Assembly (NCBI RefSeq): GCF_015356865.1
Contig: NZ_JAAFZA010000013.1
Coordinates: forward strand, 1 to 64,000
Length of the DNA stretch: 64,000 bases
Source of the DNA: Catenulispora pinisilvae
Lineage (GTDB): Bacteria > Actinomycetota > Actinomycetes > Streptomycetales > Catenulisporaceae
Direction of reading: 5' to 3'
Every line of letters starts with the position of its first letter. Position 1 is the stretch's first letter. The notes beneath the pieces are model-generated. The model was not told where the DNA came from, did no database searches, and was given only the letters and a program-made list of their open reading frames with translations. Below are positions 1 to 9,067 of the stretch, piece by piece. The position numbers were made by a program, and so were the translations under genes.

Positions 1-1558
1 CGGTGGGGGTGGGGGAGGGCCAGAGCCAGGGCCAGAAGGCGGCTGAGACGGTCAGGCGGATGCGGTTGCCCTGGTCGAAGGCGTGGCCGGTGGCGAACAG
101 GGGGATGGTGACCTGGTACGGCTGGCCGGGGTGGAGGGCTTCTGGCTCTTCGTGGCCGGTGCGGTGGGTCAGGTTCAGGGCGCCGGTGGTGACCAGGCGG
201 GAGGCGCCGTCGGGGGTGACTTCGCAGAGGCGGACGGCTAGTTGGGCGCTGGGCTGGTCGGCGTCGACCAGGAGTTCGACGGTGGCCGGGCCGAGGATCT
301 CCAGGCGTGCGGGGAGCGGGCAAGAGGTGAAGGTGTGTGAGCGGCCGTCGTCCGCGCCCTGGTCGCCGGGGCGTCCGGCCAGGTCGCCGAACTGCAGGAC
401 GTTGCCGGCCGCGGAGCCGATCGCCAGGGGTGAGCGCAGGACGGCTTCGTCGCCGGTGGCGGTCAGGGAGCCGGCGGTCGGTTCGTGCAGGTGCAGGTGG
501 CGGCCGATCAAACGACAAGAGTGCCGGTCCTGTTTTTCCGCGTTCGGTGGGGGCCAGGTCGGTTCGACCACCCAGCGTCCCGGGCGTTCGTCCAGGTCTG
601 ATCCGAATGGCGCCGGGTCCGGCATCCAAGCCCGTAGTGCGGGCAGTTCTTCATCCTGGTCCGCGTTTTCGCGGAGGAATCGGTCAAACCATTTCAAACA
701 TTCGCCGATGAAATCCATCGCCGGTCCGGGGCTCGCCTGGTGCGGATATGTATGGGCCCAGGGGCCGATCAGACCCTTGACCGGAGTGCCCAGCGGGGTG
801 AGTTCGTCGAGGAGGCGGAACACCGCTCCGCGGTAGGGATCGGCCCAGCCGCCGACCGCCAGCACCGCCGCCTTGATGCCCGAGGGATCCTCGATCACCG
901 AGCCGTGCTTCCAGTAGTCATCACGCCTTTGATGGGCCAGCCACGTGCCGATATAGGACGGAGTCCGGTCCATCCGCCGGAACCATTCGGCGCGCCAGCC
1001 CGGGCCGACGACGTCCGGGTCCGGCGGTCGCGCGTTGTAGCAGAGCATTGTCGAGGCCCAGGGCAGGGCCTCGGAGGCGACCAGTGATCCGCCCAGGTGG
1101 TGGACGTCGTCCGCGTAGCGGTCGTCGGTGGAGCAGACGGTGATAATGCATTTCAGTTGGGGCGGGGTCAGGGCTGCGACTTGCAAGCCATTGAAGCCGC
1201 CCCAGGACTTGCCGATCATCGCCACGCTGCCGTCGCACCAGGGCTGCGCGGCCAGCCATTGCAGGATCTGGAGCGCGTCGTCCTGCTCGGTGGGGTGGTA
1301 CTCGTCGAGCATGATGCCCTCGGAGTCGCCGCTGCCGCGGTTGTCGACCCGGATCGCCGCGTAGCCGGCCGCCGCGAAGGCCGCGTGCAGGGTCAGGTCG
1401 CGGGGCGCGGTGCCGTCGTTCTTCCGGTAGGGGATGTATTCCATTACCGCCGGCTGTGGCTCCTCGGTGTCCGCCGGCAACCAAATACGTGCCGACAGCC
1501 GTACGCCGTCGCGCATCGGAATCCACACATGACGCAGGACGCGGACCGGGTGGCTCAT
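1..1558 (-). CDS. CocE/NonD family hydrolase (X-Pro dipeptidyl-peptidase S15-like), 3' end outside window
   Basis: At least 519 codons are readable from an ATG at 1558 to the left edge, with no stop. The product resembles CocE/NonD serine hydrolases, which cleave esters or peptide-like amides. An alpha/beta-hydrolase core comes first: the oxyanion strand motif EYIPYRKND near residue 40, the RVDNRGSGDSEG segment, then the nucleophile elbow GKSWGG with Ser118. A GGWADPY segment (acid) and a GPWAH segment (histidine) follow. The distal part, with LVDADQPSAQL and LNLTHR, matches the C-terminal jelly-roll domain of the family. It is transcribed divergently from the carrier gene at 1640, with an 81-bp gap. 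The Shine-Dalgarno is weak. Natural substrate unknown; the family call is firm. Confidence 0.85.
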   Translation of the reverse strand, partial: MSHPVRVLRHVWIPMRDGVRLSARIWLPADTEEPQPAVMEYIPYRKNDGTAPRDLTLHAAFAAAGYAAIRVDNRGSGDSEGIMLDEYHPTEQDDALQILQWLAAQPWCDGSVAMIGKSWGGFNGLQVAALTPPQLKCIITVCSTDDRYADDVHHLGGSLVASEALPWASTMLCYNARPPDPDVVGPGWRAEWFRRMDRTPSYIGTWLAHQRRDDYWKHGSVIEDPSGIKAAVLAVGGWADPYRGAVFRLLDELTPLGTPVKGLIGPWAHTYPHQASPGPAMDFIGECLKWFDRFLRENADQDEELPALRAWMPDPAPFGSDLDERPGRWVVEPTWPPPNAEKQDRHSCRLIGRHLHLHEPTAGSLTATGDEAVLRSPLAIGSAAGNVLQFGDLAGRPGDQGADDGRSHTFTSCPLPARLEILGPATVELLVDADQPSAQLAVRLCEVTPDGASRLVTTGALNLTHRTGHEEPEALHPGQPYQVTIPLFATGHAFDQGNRIRLTVSAAFWPWLWPSPTPT

Positions 1559-1639
1559 GTGTTCCAAAGTTCCACCCGGAAAGCGCACCGGCTTGCGAGC
1601 CTCACCCATTCGGTGCTCGCTTTCTGTGACATTCGGTGC

Positions 1640-3169
1640 ATGACGGACACCGAGCAGGGCGAGCACGACGAGCAGGAGACCGGCGGCGCGCGCAAGCGGC
1701 CCTTCCCCAGCGCGATGACGGTGCTGGCGATCGTGACCGTCCTGGTGTGGATCGCGGCGTTCTTCATCCCCAGCGGGGAGTACCAGAAGAACGAGGCCGG
1801 AAATCCGGTCCAGGGCACCTACCACCGCATCTCCTCCCCCCTGTCCTTCGGCGGCCGGCTCAGCAACCTGGCGATGTCGCCGGTCAACGGTTTGTACGGG
1901 CTCCTGGACGCGAAGAGCGGTCAGGTCTCCACCGAGAACGACGGCTCGCTCTACGGCAGCGTCGGCGTGTTCTTCTTCGTGCTGGCCATCGGCGCCTTCA
2001 TCACCGTCCTGTTCGCCACCGGGGCGCTGGACACCGGCATCGGCCGGCTGGCGCACCGGCTCCGGGACCGCGGGGCGCTGCTGATCATCGCGATCATGGC
2101 GGTGTTCGCGCTGCTCGGCTCGGTCGAGGGCTGGTCGGAGGAGACGCTCGGCTTCTACGGCCTGATCGTGCCGCTGTCCTTGGCCCTGGGCTACGACCGG
2201 ATGGTGGCCGTGGCCGCGATCCTGCTCAGCTCCGGCGTCGGCGTGTTGTGCTCGACGGTGAACCCGTTCGCCATCGGGGTCGCCTCCGCGGCCGCCGGGA
2301 TCTCCATCGGCGACGGCATCGTGCTGCGCGGCCTGATGCTGGTGGTGCTCACCGCGGTGACGATCGCCTTCGTGGTCCGCTACGCCTCGCGGGTGCGCGT
2401 CACCCCGGACCGTTCGGTGGTCGGCTTCCTGCCGGGTGACCACGATGTGGCGGCCGAATCGGCCGACGAGCCGGAGCCGTTGACCGGAACGCAGAAGGCC
2501 GCGCTGGCGGTGACCGGCCTGACCTTCGCGCTGATGATCTTCTCGGTGATCCCGTGGGCCTCGGTGATCACCGGCAAGTCGGACGCGGCCGCCTACTCCT
2601 GGCAGCTGGACTGGTCGTTCCCGCAGCTGGCCGCGATGTTCCTGCTGGGCGGCGTGGTGATCGGGGTGGTCGGGCGGATGAGCGAGGCCAAGCTGTCCGG
2701 GACCATCATCTCCGGGGCCGCCGACTTCATCTCGCCGGCACTGGTGGTGGCGCTGGCCCGGGGGATCACCGTGATCATGAACAACGCGAAGATCACCGAC
2801 ACCGTGCTGCACGCGCTGGAGGGCGCCGTGCACGGCACCACCTCGGCGGTGTTCTCGATCCTGGTGTTCGTCGTGAACCTGCCGCTGGCGTTTCTGATCC
2901 CGTCGACCTCCGGGCACGCCACCTTGGTGATGCCGATCATGGCGCCGCTGGCCGCGTTCGCCAACGTGCCGAAGTCGTTGGTGGTCACCGCCTGGTGCGT
3001 CTCCAACGGCTTCATGAACCTGTTCGTCCCGACCAGCGCGGTCATCATGGGCGGGCTGACGCTGGCCAAGGTCGGCTATGACAAGTACATCCGGTTCATC
3101 CTGCCGTACCTGGCTGTGATGTTCGTCTTGATCTGCGGCTTCCTGGCGGCCGGTGCGGCGATCGGTTAG
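1640..3169 (+). CDS. YfcC/DcuC-superfamily membrane carrier
   Basis: 509 residues. A charged cytoplasmic N-terminus of about 25 residues is followed by about 12 hydrophobic segments, beginning with AMTVLAIVTVLVWIAAFFIP. Conserved-looking blocks include GSVEGWSEETLGFY, a central NNAKITDTVLHALEG and the re-entrant-type IPSTSGHATLVMPIMAPLA near residue 425; these are typical of the C4-dicarboxylate/YfcC (DcuC-like, PF03606) carriers. These proteins import or exchange dicarboxylates or amino acids across the cytoplasmic membrane; the substrate cannot be read from sequence. The ATG at 1640 was chosen because the protein should begin just before TM1; the open frame runs further upstream only over the opposite-strand hydrolase. 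No clear Shine-Dalgarno is visible. Confidence 0.85.
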   Translation: MTDTEQGEHDEQETGGARKRPFPSAMTVLAIVTVLVWIAAFFIPSGEYQKNEAGNPVQGTYHRISSPLSFGGRLSNLAMSPVNGLYGLLDAKSGQVSTENDGSLYGSVGVFFFVLAIGAFITVLFATGALDTGIGRLAHRLRDRGALLIIAIMAVFALLGSVEGWSEETLGFYGLIVPLSLALGYDRMVAVAAILLSSGVGVLCSTVNPFAIGVASAAAGISIGDGIVLRGLMLVVLTAVTIAFVVRYASRVRVTPDRSVVGFLPGDHDVAAESADEPEPLTGTQKAALAVTGLTFALMIFSVIPWASVITGKSDAAAYSWQLDWSFPQLAAMFLLGGVVIGVVGRMSEAKLSGTIISGAADFISPALVVALARGITVIMNNAKITDTVLHALEGAVHGTTSAVFSILVFVVNLPLAFLIPSTSGHATLVMPIMAPLAAFANVPKSLVVTAWCVSNGFMNLFVPTSAVIMGGLTLAKVGYDKYIRFILPYLAVMFVLICGFLAAGAAIG

Positions 3170-3226
3170 CCGGGAAAGTTCTCACCCTAATGGGGTAATC
3201 CCCGTCCCTCGGGTAGCGTACGGTCC

Positions 3227-4651
3227 ATGCTCGATCTCTTGCATGGCGCCGACGGGGTTGACCGCTTCGATCTGGCGGCGCTTCCCTGGTGGCGGATCTG
3301 CCGTGTCGACGCCGTAGCCCCGGGTCAGGGGCCGGTCCAGTCGTTCCTCGACGAGTTGTGCAAGGCGTTCGCCGACCAGGGCCACGAGGTGGGCCGGCCC
3401 ATCTCGGTGGCCGGCGCCGGCAAGCGCGCCGAGCTCGACGTGCTGCTGGTTCACATACCCGTGCCGGCCGGTCCCGGCTCGCTGCTGGACCGGGTGGTCG
3501 AGCAGTACCCGCCGCTGATGGTGAGCCTGCGGCGCACCGGCGACGTGCGCGGCGGGGTGCGGAACCTGGTCGGGGTGTTCGAAGTCGACGAGCCGCTGGC
3601 CGCGGCCAAGCACCTGGAAGTGGTGCAGCTGGCCCGGGTGCTGATGGCCCGGGTCGGGGCGCCCAAGACGCTCTTCGTGTATCCGGATCCGGAGACCGGC
3701 GAGATCCTGGAAGCCACCCTGTGCACCATGGAGGGCGGCCACCCCTCCGTGACCACCGATGTCGTGCGCGACATCCGCGACCGGCTGGTCGCCGCGGCCT
3801 GTGCCACCGAGGTCAACGACCGGCTGGACCGGGTCCCGGACTCGGTGCCGACCGCCTCCTTCGAGGCCGCGGCGTCGCCGCGGGTGCTGGTCACCGCCGG
3901 GCGCCGGATGGGCCGGCTCGGCCTGCTCCCCCCGCCGCACCGGGTCTCCGACTACGTGTCGGTCACCATGGCCGCCGCCTACCAGCGCTACCTCGGCATC
4001 AAGGGGTTCAGCGAAGGCATGATGTTCGTCTTCGACCCCGACCTGCAGGCGCTGGTGGTCACCGCGTCCGGCAGCTTCGAGGTCGACAAGCGAGACCTGC
4101 GGCCTGAAGACGTCGTGGTCGTGGACCACCAGCTGGACGGCGGCCGGCTGCGGCTGCTCGAAGTGGGTGGCGCGGGGCAGAAGGGACCGTCGGTCGAGGC
4201 CTGGGAAGTGTGCTCGCTGATGGCCGCGGCCCCGAAGATCAAGGTGAGCAAGGACGCCGGCGGTATATGGCGCCCGGACCCGAACGGCACCGTCGAGGTG
4301 CCCTCGGTGCGCGGCGGACTGCACGCGCACGTCGGGGTCGACGAGGCGGACGAAACGCTGATCGAGAGCATCGCGCCGGACCGCGCCCTGTACCCCTACG
4401 GCTTCGGCTGCGGGACCGACCTGATGGTGGACGTCGCCGCCGCGACCGTGCGGCGCTCCCAGGCGATCAACGACGCCGCCGACTCCCGCTCCTACGTGCG
4501 CTGGCAGATGCTCTACCACGGCGAGATGGCGCTGGAGCTGTGGACGCCCGACGTCCCCGACGAGCCGCTGACCGGCCTGCTGGACCTGTTCGACCCGGCC
4601 GGCCGCGCGGCGATCGCCTTCCGTACCGACCACGTCGACCAGCCGGTGTGA
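3227..4651 (+). CDS. Hypothetical protein, 474 aa, soluble
   Basis: I do not recognise a family. The protein has no signal peptide or membrane segment, and strong actinobacterial third-position GC. It is mixed alpha/beta, with a segment YPDPETGEILEATLCTMEGG near residue 150, a YGFGCGTD motif near 390 and an acidic C-terminus. The ATG at 3227 follows a TAGCGT box (3214-3219) by seven bases and has no Shine-Dalgarno, which fits a leaderless transcript. It is followed after two bases by the SDR gene, so the two probably form one operon. The function is unknown; that this is a real gene is well supported by its length, frame and position. Confidence 0.7.
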   Translation: MLDLLHGADGVDRFDLAALPWWRICRVDAVAPGQGPVQSFLDELCKAFADQGHEVGRPISVAGAGKRAELDVLLVHIPVPAGPGSLLDRVVEQYPPLMVSLRRTGDVRGGVRNLVGVFEVDEPLAAAKHLEVVQLARVLMARVGAPKTLFVYPDPETGEILEATLCTMEGGHPSVTTDVVRDIRDRLVAAACATEVNDRLDRVPDSVPTASFEAAASPRVLVTAGRRMGRLGLLPPPHRVSDYVSVTMAAAYQRYLGIKGFSEGMMFVFDPDLQALVVTASGSFEVDKRDLRPEDVVVVDHQLDGGRLRLLEVGGAGQKGPSVEAWEVCSLMAAAPKIKVSKDAGGIWRPDPNGTVEVPSVRGGLHAHVGVDEADETLIESIAPDRALYPYGFGCGTDLMVDVAAATVRRSQAINDAADSRSYVRWQMLYHGEMALELWTPDVPDEPLTGLLDLFDPAGRAAIAFRTDHVDQPV

Positions 4652-4653
4652 CG

Positions 4654-5421
4654 ATGAAGCAGACGTATGCCAGAGCCCTGGTGACCGGGGCGTCGTCCGG
4701 GTTCGGCGAGCACTTCGCGCGGCAGCTGTCCGCCCGCGGCACGGCGCTGGTGCTGGTCGCGCGGCGCGGGGAGCGGCTGGCGAAGCTGGCCGCCGAACTG
4801 GGCACCGAGACCGAGGTCCTGCCCGCCGACCTGACCGACCCGGCCGGGCTGGCCGTGGTCGAGCAGCGCCTGCGGGACCCCGCGAAGCCGGTCGACCTGC
4901 TGGTGAACAACGCCGGGGTGGGGCTGACCGGCGAGTTCGCCAAGATGCCGGTCGAGGGCCAGGTCAACCACGTCGACCTGAACGTCACGGCCCTGCTGCG
5001 GCTCAGCCACGCCGCCTTGCCGCGGATGATCGAGGCCGGCCACGGCGGCATCCTCAACCTCTCCTCGCTGGCCGCCATCTCGCCGACGCCGCGGGCCGCG
5101 ACCTACGGCGCCAGCAAGGCGTTCGTCCTGGCGTTCAGCGAGAACCTGCACCGGGAGACCCGCCGCCACGGCGTGCACGTCACGGCGCTGGTGGCCGGCC
5201 CCTCGCCGACGCCGCTCACCGACCACGGCTTCGAGAACCGGCTGCCGAAGCTGTTCTGGCAGTCGCCGGAGTCGATAGTCGCGCGCGGGCTGGCCGCGGT
5301 CGCGGCGGGCAAGCCGGTGCGGATCTCCAGCCGGGTGCTGGCGCTCGCGACGATCACCGGGTCCCGAATGCCCCGGTCGTTCCAGTACCTGCTGGGAGAT
5401 CTGACGATCGGCTCCAAGTGA
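4654..5421 (+). CDS. SDR-family oxidoreductase (classical type)
   Basis: 255 residues, the normal length for a classical short-chain dehydrogenase/reductase. It carries the nucleotide-binding motif TGASSGFG (11-18), NNAG (85-88), Ser137/138 and the catalytic YGASK (Tyr151, Lys155). The RR following the second strand (VARRGERL) suggests NADP(H) preference; that is inference. The ATG at 4654 lies two bases after the stop of the upstream hypothetical gene, so translation is probably coupled. The last 68 bp overlap the end of the convergent secreted-protein gene. Substrate unknown. Confidence 0.88.
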   Translation: MKQTYARALVTGASSGFGEHFARQLSARGTALVLVARRGERLAKLAAELGTETEVLPADLTDPAGLAVVEQRLRDPAKPVDLLVNNAGVGLTGEFAKMPVEGQVNHVDLNVTALLRLSHAALPRMIEAGHGGILNLSSLAAISPTPRAATYGASKAFVLAFSENLHRETRRHGVHVTALVAGPSPTPLTDHGFENRLPKLFWQSPESIVARGLAAVAAGKPVRISSRVLALATITGSRMPRSFQYLLGDLTIGSK

Positions 5422-6382
5422 CGCCGAACAACGCGTAGATCTGCGGCACCAGGTCGCCGCCGCTGAAGTTCTCCGGCGCCCCGCCCTGCGGGGTGACGGT
5501 GACCTCGTCGCAGCCGACCGGGTTCGCGTCCACCGTCGCCTCCCCCGGCAGCGTGATCCGGACCCGGGTGCCGTCGTCCATCGCGCAGTGCCGGGTTCCC
5601 GGGATCGGCGGTTGCAGGGCGTTGAGCAGGTCCACGACCTTGTGGACTACCGCCGGATCGGTGCTCGTCTTCAGGACGGCTTCGGCGGCGGGCAGCTGCT
5701 GACGCGGGTTCAGCTGGTTCGTGGTGACCACGGACACCGACGTCGCGCCGTAGCCGAGCAGCGTCGACTGGTCCCGCAACGGATTCCAGACGACCGAGGC
5801 GTCGAGCCGGATGACCGTTCGGCCGTCCGGACCGCTCTGCGGCGTCACGATCAGCGAACTCTGCGGGGTCGGGTAGGAGAAGGTCAGGAAGCTCGGTCCG
5901 ACCGAACCGCTGCCCGATCCGGACCACGACGATCCGGTCGGGGGATGGGCCCATACCCACGCCAGTACCTGATCCGGTGATTCCGGGCTGTAGTACCAGG
6001 CGACGGCCGTGGCCTGGGTCGCCGCGGCGGACCGCAGCGGCGGGCCCTGCAAACCGGACGGCACCGGATCGGGCCGGGTGGAAGCCTTGGTCGTGCCCGG
6101 CGGCGTTTGGAACGTGGTGACGATCCGGGCCGCTTCGCGCTGGGCCGCCACTTCGTGCGGATCGTTCGCCGAGGACAACGCCGCCGGCGCCGCCGCCGAA
6201 TCGCCGCCGGGCGCCGCCGAGCCGGCCGAGGAAGCTGATGAGGCCGAGGAGGCCTGAGCCCCGGCCGCCGCCCCGGCGGCGACGGCCACCGCCGCCAGTC
6301 CCATGCCGATCCAGCCTCGGGCCGGACGCCGTCGTGTCCCTGATTGGCCGGCCGGTCCGCCGGCGGATCCGCGTCTGTCCAT
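5354..6382 (-). CDS. Secreted or membrane-anchored hypothetical protein
   Basis: 342 residues from the ATG at 6382. A basic stretch (RRRPARGW) precedes a hydrophobic segment (IGMGLAAVAVAAGAAAGAQA), then a Ser/Ala-rich linker of about 45 residues. This is a signal peptide or membrane anchor with an extracellular domain of about 250 residues containing an AWYYSPESPD segment and two cysteines that could pair. No domain family is recognised. An earlier in-frame ATG at 6418 was rejected because it lies inside the hairpin that ends the upstream PBP gene. Its 3' end overlaps the SDR gene by 68 bp tail to tail. It could belong to the cell-envelope functions of the neighbouring PBP, but nothing proves it. 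Confidence 0.68.
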   Translation of the reverse strand: MDRRGSAGGPAGQSGTRRRPARGWIGMGLAAVAVAAGAAAGAQASSASSASSAGSAAPGGDSAAAPAALSSANDPHEVAAQREAARIVTTFQTPPGTTKASTRPDPVPSGLQGPPLRSAAATQATAVAWYYSPESPDQVLAWVWAHPPTGSSWSGSGSGSVGPSFLTFSYPTPQSSLIVTPQSGPDGRTVIRLDASVVWNPLRDQSTLLGYGATSVSVVTTNQLNPRQQLPAAEAVLKTSTDPAVVHKVVDLLNALQPPIPGTRHCAMDDGTRVRITLPGEATVDANPVGCDEVTVTPQGGAPENFSGGDLVPQIYALFGVTWSRSSDLPAGTGTTGAFGTR

Positions 6383-6389
6383 GAAACTT

Positions 6390-6427
6390 CGACGGGGCGC
6401 GCAGCCGATTGGTTGCACGCCCCGTCG
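6390..6427 (-). terminator. Hairpin terminator after the PBP gene
   Basis: Perfect 10-bp arms at 6390-6399 and 6418-6427 are extended inward by a further six-pair stem with one G-U pair and a four-base loop. The hairpin starts 17 bp after the stop codon of the penicillin-binding protein. The downstream U-tract is weak (AAGTTTC), as is usual in actinobacteria. Confidence 0.6.
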
Positions 6428-6443
6428 AGATCCTTTTGCCCGG

Positions 6444-8684
6444 TTATTGCTGCCCGCCCAGACCGCCGATGAAGCCGCCGGTGAGGCCGCCGTCCAGGCC
6501 GCCCGGCTGGCCGCCGGGGCCGCCGGTGGTCTGGCCGGGCGGACCCGTCGTCGGCGGCGGTGTGGGCTGGGTCGGCGGCGGGATGTCGCCGGGCAGCTCC
6601 GGCATCGAGAAGGCGGGCACCGTGGTGCCGGCCAGCGCGCCGTTCATCGCCTCGCCCCAGATCGGCGCGGCCAGACAGCCACCGCAGACCGCGGGGTAGT
6701 ACTGGCCGTGGATCTTCACGTTCACCAGGCCCTTGTCCCCGGCCTTGGGCGAGACCTCGCCGACCCAGACCGCGGCCGCCAGGTTCGGGGTGTAGCCGTC
6801 GAACCAGGTCATCAGGCGGCTGTCGTTGGTGCCGGTCTTACCGGCCGCCGGACCCGAGAAGTAGTCGCGGATCTTCGAGGCGGTGCCCTTGTCCACCACG
6901 CCCTGGAGCATCCCGGACAGCTGGTCGGTCAGCGACGGGTCGATGGCCTGGCGGCAGTCGGGGGTGGCGACCGGGTACTGCTTGCCGGAGGTGTCGGTGA
7001 TCGAGGCGACCGCGGTCGGCTGGCAGTACACGCCGTGCGCGGCGAAGGTCGCGTAGGCGTTGGCCATCGCGATCGGCGTCACCTGGTTGGTGCCCAGGGT
7101 GAACGAGCCGACCTGCTGGAGCCGCTTGCCGGTGCCGTCGTCGCTGTCGATGGTCAGGCCGGCGGCCGCGGCCAGCCGGGCCGGCTCGCAGATGCCGGTC
7201 TGCTCCTCGAGTTTGACGAAGTAGTTGTTGACCGAGTTCCACAACGCGCTGGTCATGGTCTGCGGACCCGCCTCCTGCTGGGTCTCGTCGGTCGGTTTCC
7301 AGGTCTTGTCCTGGGTGAAGCCCGCCGGGTTGTCGCAGACCGAGAACTTGCTCTGGGTCTCGTCGATTTGGTACGGAAGGTCCTGGACGTACTGCGGGGT
7401 CAGCCCCTTCTCCATCGCGGCCATCGCGACGAAGGACTTGAAAGTCGAGCCGGCCTGGTACCCGTTGCCGCCGCCGTGCGAGGGGTCGGCGGCCAGGTTC
7501 AGATAGGTCTCACCCTCGCCGGTACCCATGTTCCGGCTCTGCGCCATGGCCTTGATCTGGCCGGTGCCCGGCTGGATCATCGCGATCGCCGCGCCCGGCT
7601 GGTCGGTGGCCAGGACGTTGTCGTTGACGGCCTTCTGGGCGGCCGCCTCCATCTTCGGGTCCATGGTGGTCTTGATGGTCAGACCGCCGCGGTTGAAGAA
7701 GGCCGCGCGGTCGGCCTTGGTCTTTCCGTATATCGGGTCGTTCAGGATCTCCTGCTCGATGTACTCGCAGAAGAAGGCGGAACTGCCCGAGGCGTAGATG
7801 CACCCCGAGTGCTGCGGTTGCAGGTTCAGCCCCAGCGGCATCGCCTTGTAGGCCGCGGCCTGCTGCGGGGTGATGTAGTGGACCGTCGGGTCGGCCATCC
7901 GGTCCAGCACCGTGTCGCGCCGGTCGGTGGCGGCGATCGGGTGCTCGGCCGGGTCGTAGGCGACCGGGTTCTTCAGCATCCCGATCAGGGTCGCGGCCTG
8001 CGGCACGGTGAGCTGGCTGGCGTGCACCCCGAACCAGCGCTGGGCGGCGGTCTCGATGCCGGAGATGTTCTCGGCGAACGGCACCAGGTTCAGGTAGCGC
8101 TCCAGGATCTCGTCCTTGGAGAACTTCTGCTCCACGGCGATCGCGTACTTCAGCTCGCGGATCTTGCGGGCCAGCGAGTCGCCGGTGGCGTCGGCGTACT
8201 TGGCCTTGTCGTTGCCGGCTTCCAGCACCAGGACGTTCTTCACGTACTGCTGCGCGATCGAGGACCCGCCCTGGTTCGACCCGCCGAGGTCGGAGACGAA
8301 GGCCCGCATCGTGCCCTTGATGTCGATGCCGCCGTGCTGGAAGAACCGGGAGTCCTCGGTGGCCACCAGGGCCTGCCAGACGTTGGGGCTGATGGCGTTG
8401 AAGGGCACGATCACCCGGTTGCCGAAGTCGCCCCAGACGGTGGCGATCACCGAGCCGTCCGAGGCCAGGATCTGCGAGCGTTGCGGCAGGTCCGGGGTCT
8501 TCAGGTCGTCCGGGATGTCCTCGAAGTGGTCCGATGCGCTCTTGGCGGCCAGCCCCGCGGTGCCGACGAAGGGCAGTGCCATCCCGGCCACCAGCACGCC
8601 GGCCAGCGCACTGATCATCAACAGGCCGAACAGGGCGCGCAGGGGACCGCTGCCGCGGAAGGGCCGGGGCGGGTGCGAAGCCAT
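6444..8684 (-). CDS. Class A (bifunctional) penicillin-binding protein, PonA2-like
   Basis: 746 residues. A short cytoplasmic N-terminus and one TM helix (about 16-45) are followed by a GT51 glycosyltransferase domain with the catalytic EDSRFFQHGG (Glu110) and the GGSSIAQQYVKN motif. A transpeptidase domain follows, with STFK (Ser413, Lys416), a SVNNY box and KTGTND. It polymerises and cross-links peptidoglycan outside the membrane. The C-terminus ends in a Pro/Gly-rich tail (PPPTQPTPPPTTGP, then GGL repeats), common in actinobacterial PBPs. It is divergent from wblA. In mycobacteria whiB4 and ponA2 are neighbours in the same way. The gene symbol is left open because several class A paralogues exist in such genomes. 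Confidence 0.93.
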   Translation of the reverse strand: MASHPPRPFRGSGPLRALFGLLMISALAGVLVAGMALPFVGTAGLAAKSASDHFEDIPDDLKTPDLPQRSQILASDGSVIATVWGDFGNRVIVPFNAISPNVWQALVATEDSRFFQHGGIDIKGTMRAFVSDLGGSNQGGSSIAQQYVKNVLVLEAGNDKAKYADATGDSLARKIRELKYAIAVEQKFSKDEILERYLNLVPFAENISGIETAAQRWFGVHASQLTVPQAATLIGMLKNPVAYDPAEHPIAATDRRDTVLDRMADPTVHYITPQQAAAYKAMPLGLNLQPQHSGCIYASGSSAFFCEYIEQEILNDPIYGKTKADRAAFFNRGGLTIKTTMDPKMEAAAQKAVNDNVLATDQPGAAIAMIQPGTGQIKAMAQSRNMGTGEGETYLNLAADPSHGGGNGYQAGSTFKSFVAMAAMEKGLTPQYVQDLPYQIDETQSKFSVCDNPAGFTQDKTWKPTDETQQEAGPQTMTSALWNSVNNYFVKLEEQTGICEPARLAAAAGLTIDSDDGTGKRLQQVGSFTLGTNQVTPIAMANAYATFAAHGVYCQPTAVASITDTSGKQYPVATPDCRQAIDPSLTDQLSGMLQGVVDKGTASKIRDYFSGPAAGKTGTNDSRLMTWFDGYTPNLAAAVWVGEVSPKAGDKGLVNVKIHGQYYPAVCGGCLAAPIWGEAMNGALAGTTVPAFSMPELPGDIPPPTQPTPPPTTGPPGQTTGGPGGQPGGLDGGLTGGFIGGLGGQQ

Positions 8685-9067
8685 GGGGGACAGACTACGA
8701 CGTCAACCTCGGCCCAGGTGGGCCGGTAGCAGTCCCCGGGTGAACGCGTCCGGCGCCGGTGGGTGCGGCATCTGCGGCGATCTAGTCACAAAGGACCATA
8801 GGAATTGAGTACATCGGGGACTGTTGCGCTCTCGGGATCTTCCGTATTGTGCTGATTGGCTGCCGAGAATGACCCTTCCACCAGCGCGGACGTGTTTCGG
8901 GCCCGACCCCCCGGTCGGTCCGGGGGCGGCCGACGCCGGCCGGCACACCAGCAGCGTCCGGGTCCGCGGACGCCGACGGTGCGCGGTCGGTGGGGTTGGT
9001 AGGGGAAGGGCCGCTGTCGGCTCCGCCGTTGGGGGAGCTCGATCTTTGCGAGAGGACGGCACCGGCG
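8685..9067 (+). promoter_or_regulatory. 383-bp divergent intergenic region between the PBP gene and wblA
   Basis: No credible coding region was found here. It must hold the promoters of the PBP gene (minus strand) and wblA (plus strand). The part nearer the PBP gene (about 8780-8870) is less GC-rich than the rest. The wblA mRNA probably has a long 5' leader, as wbl genes often do. I see no clear -35/-10 pair or riboswitch, only short GC-rich inverted repeats near 8915-8940. Confidence 0.4.

Noticed and set aside
3-836. Long open frame on the plus strand at the left edge (and several more such frames through the window)
   Set aside because: It is the antisense shadow of the CocE-like hydrolase, whose own frame carries the family motifs. 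High GC makes long antisense frames common here.
1097-1639. N-terminal extension of the YfcC-like carrier
   Set aside because: The extra 180 codons run over the opposite-strand hydrolase and encode no family sequence; the ATG at 1640 gives a normal N-terminus.
1619-1642. Crp-like box before the YfcC-like gene (TGTGACATTCGGTGCA)
   Set aside because: The second half does not match TCACA, so it falls below the three sites that I list.
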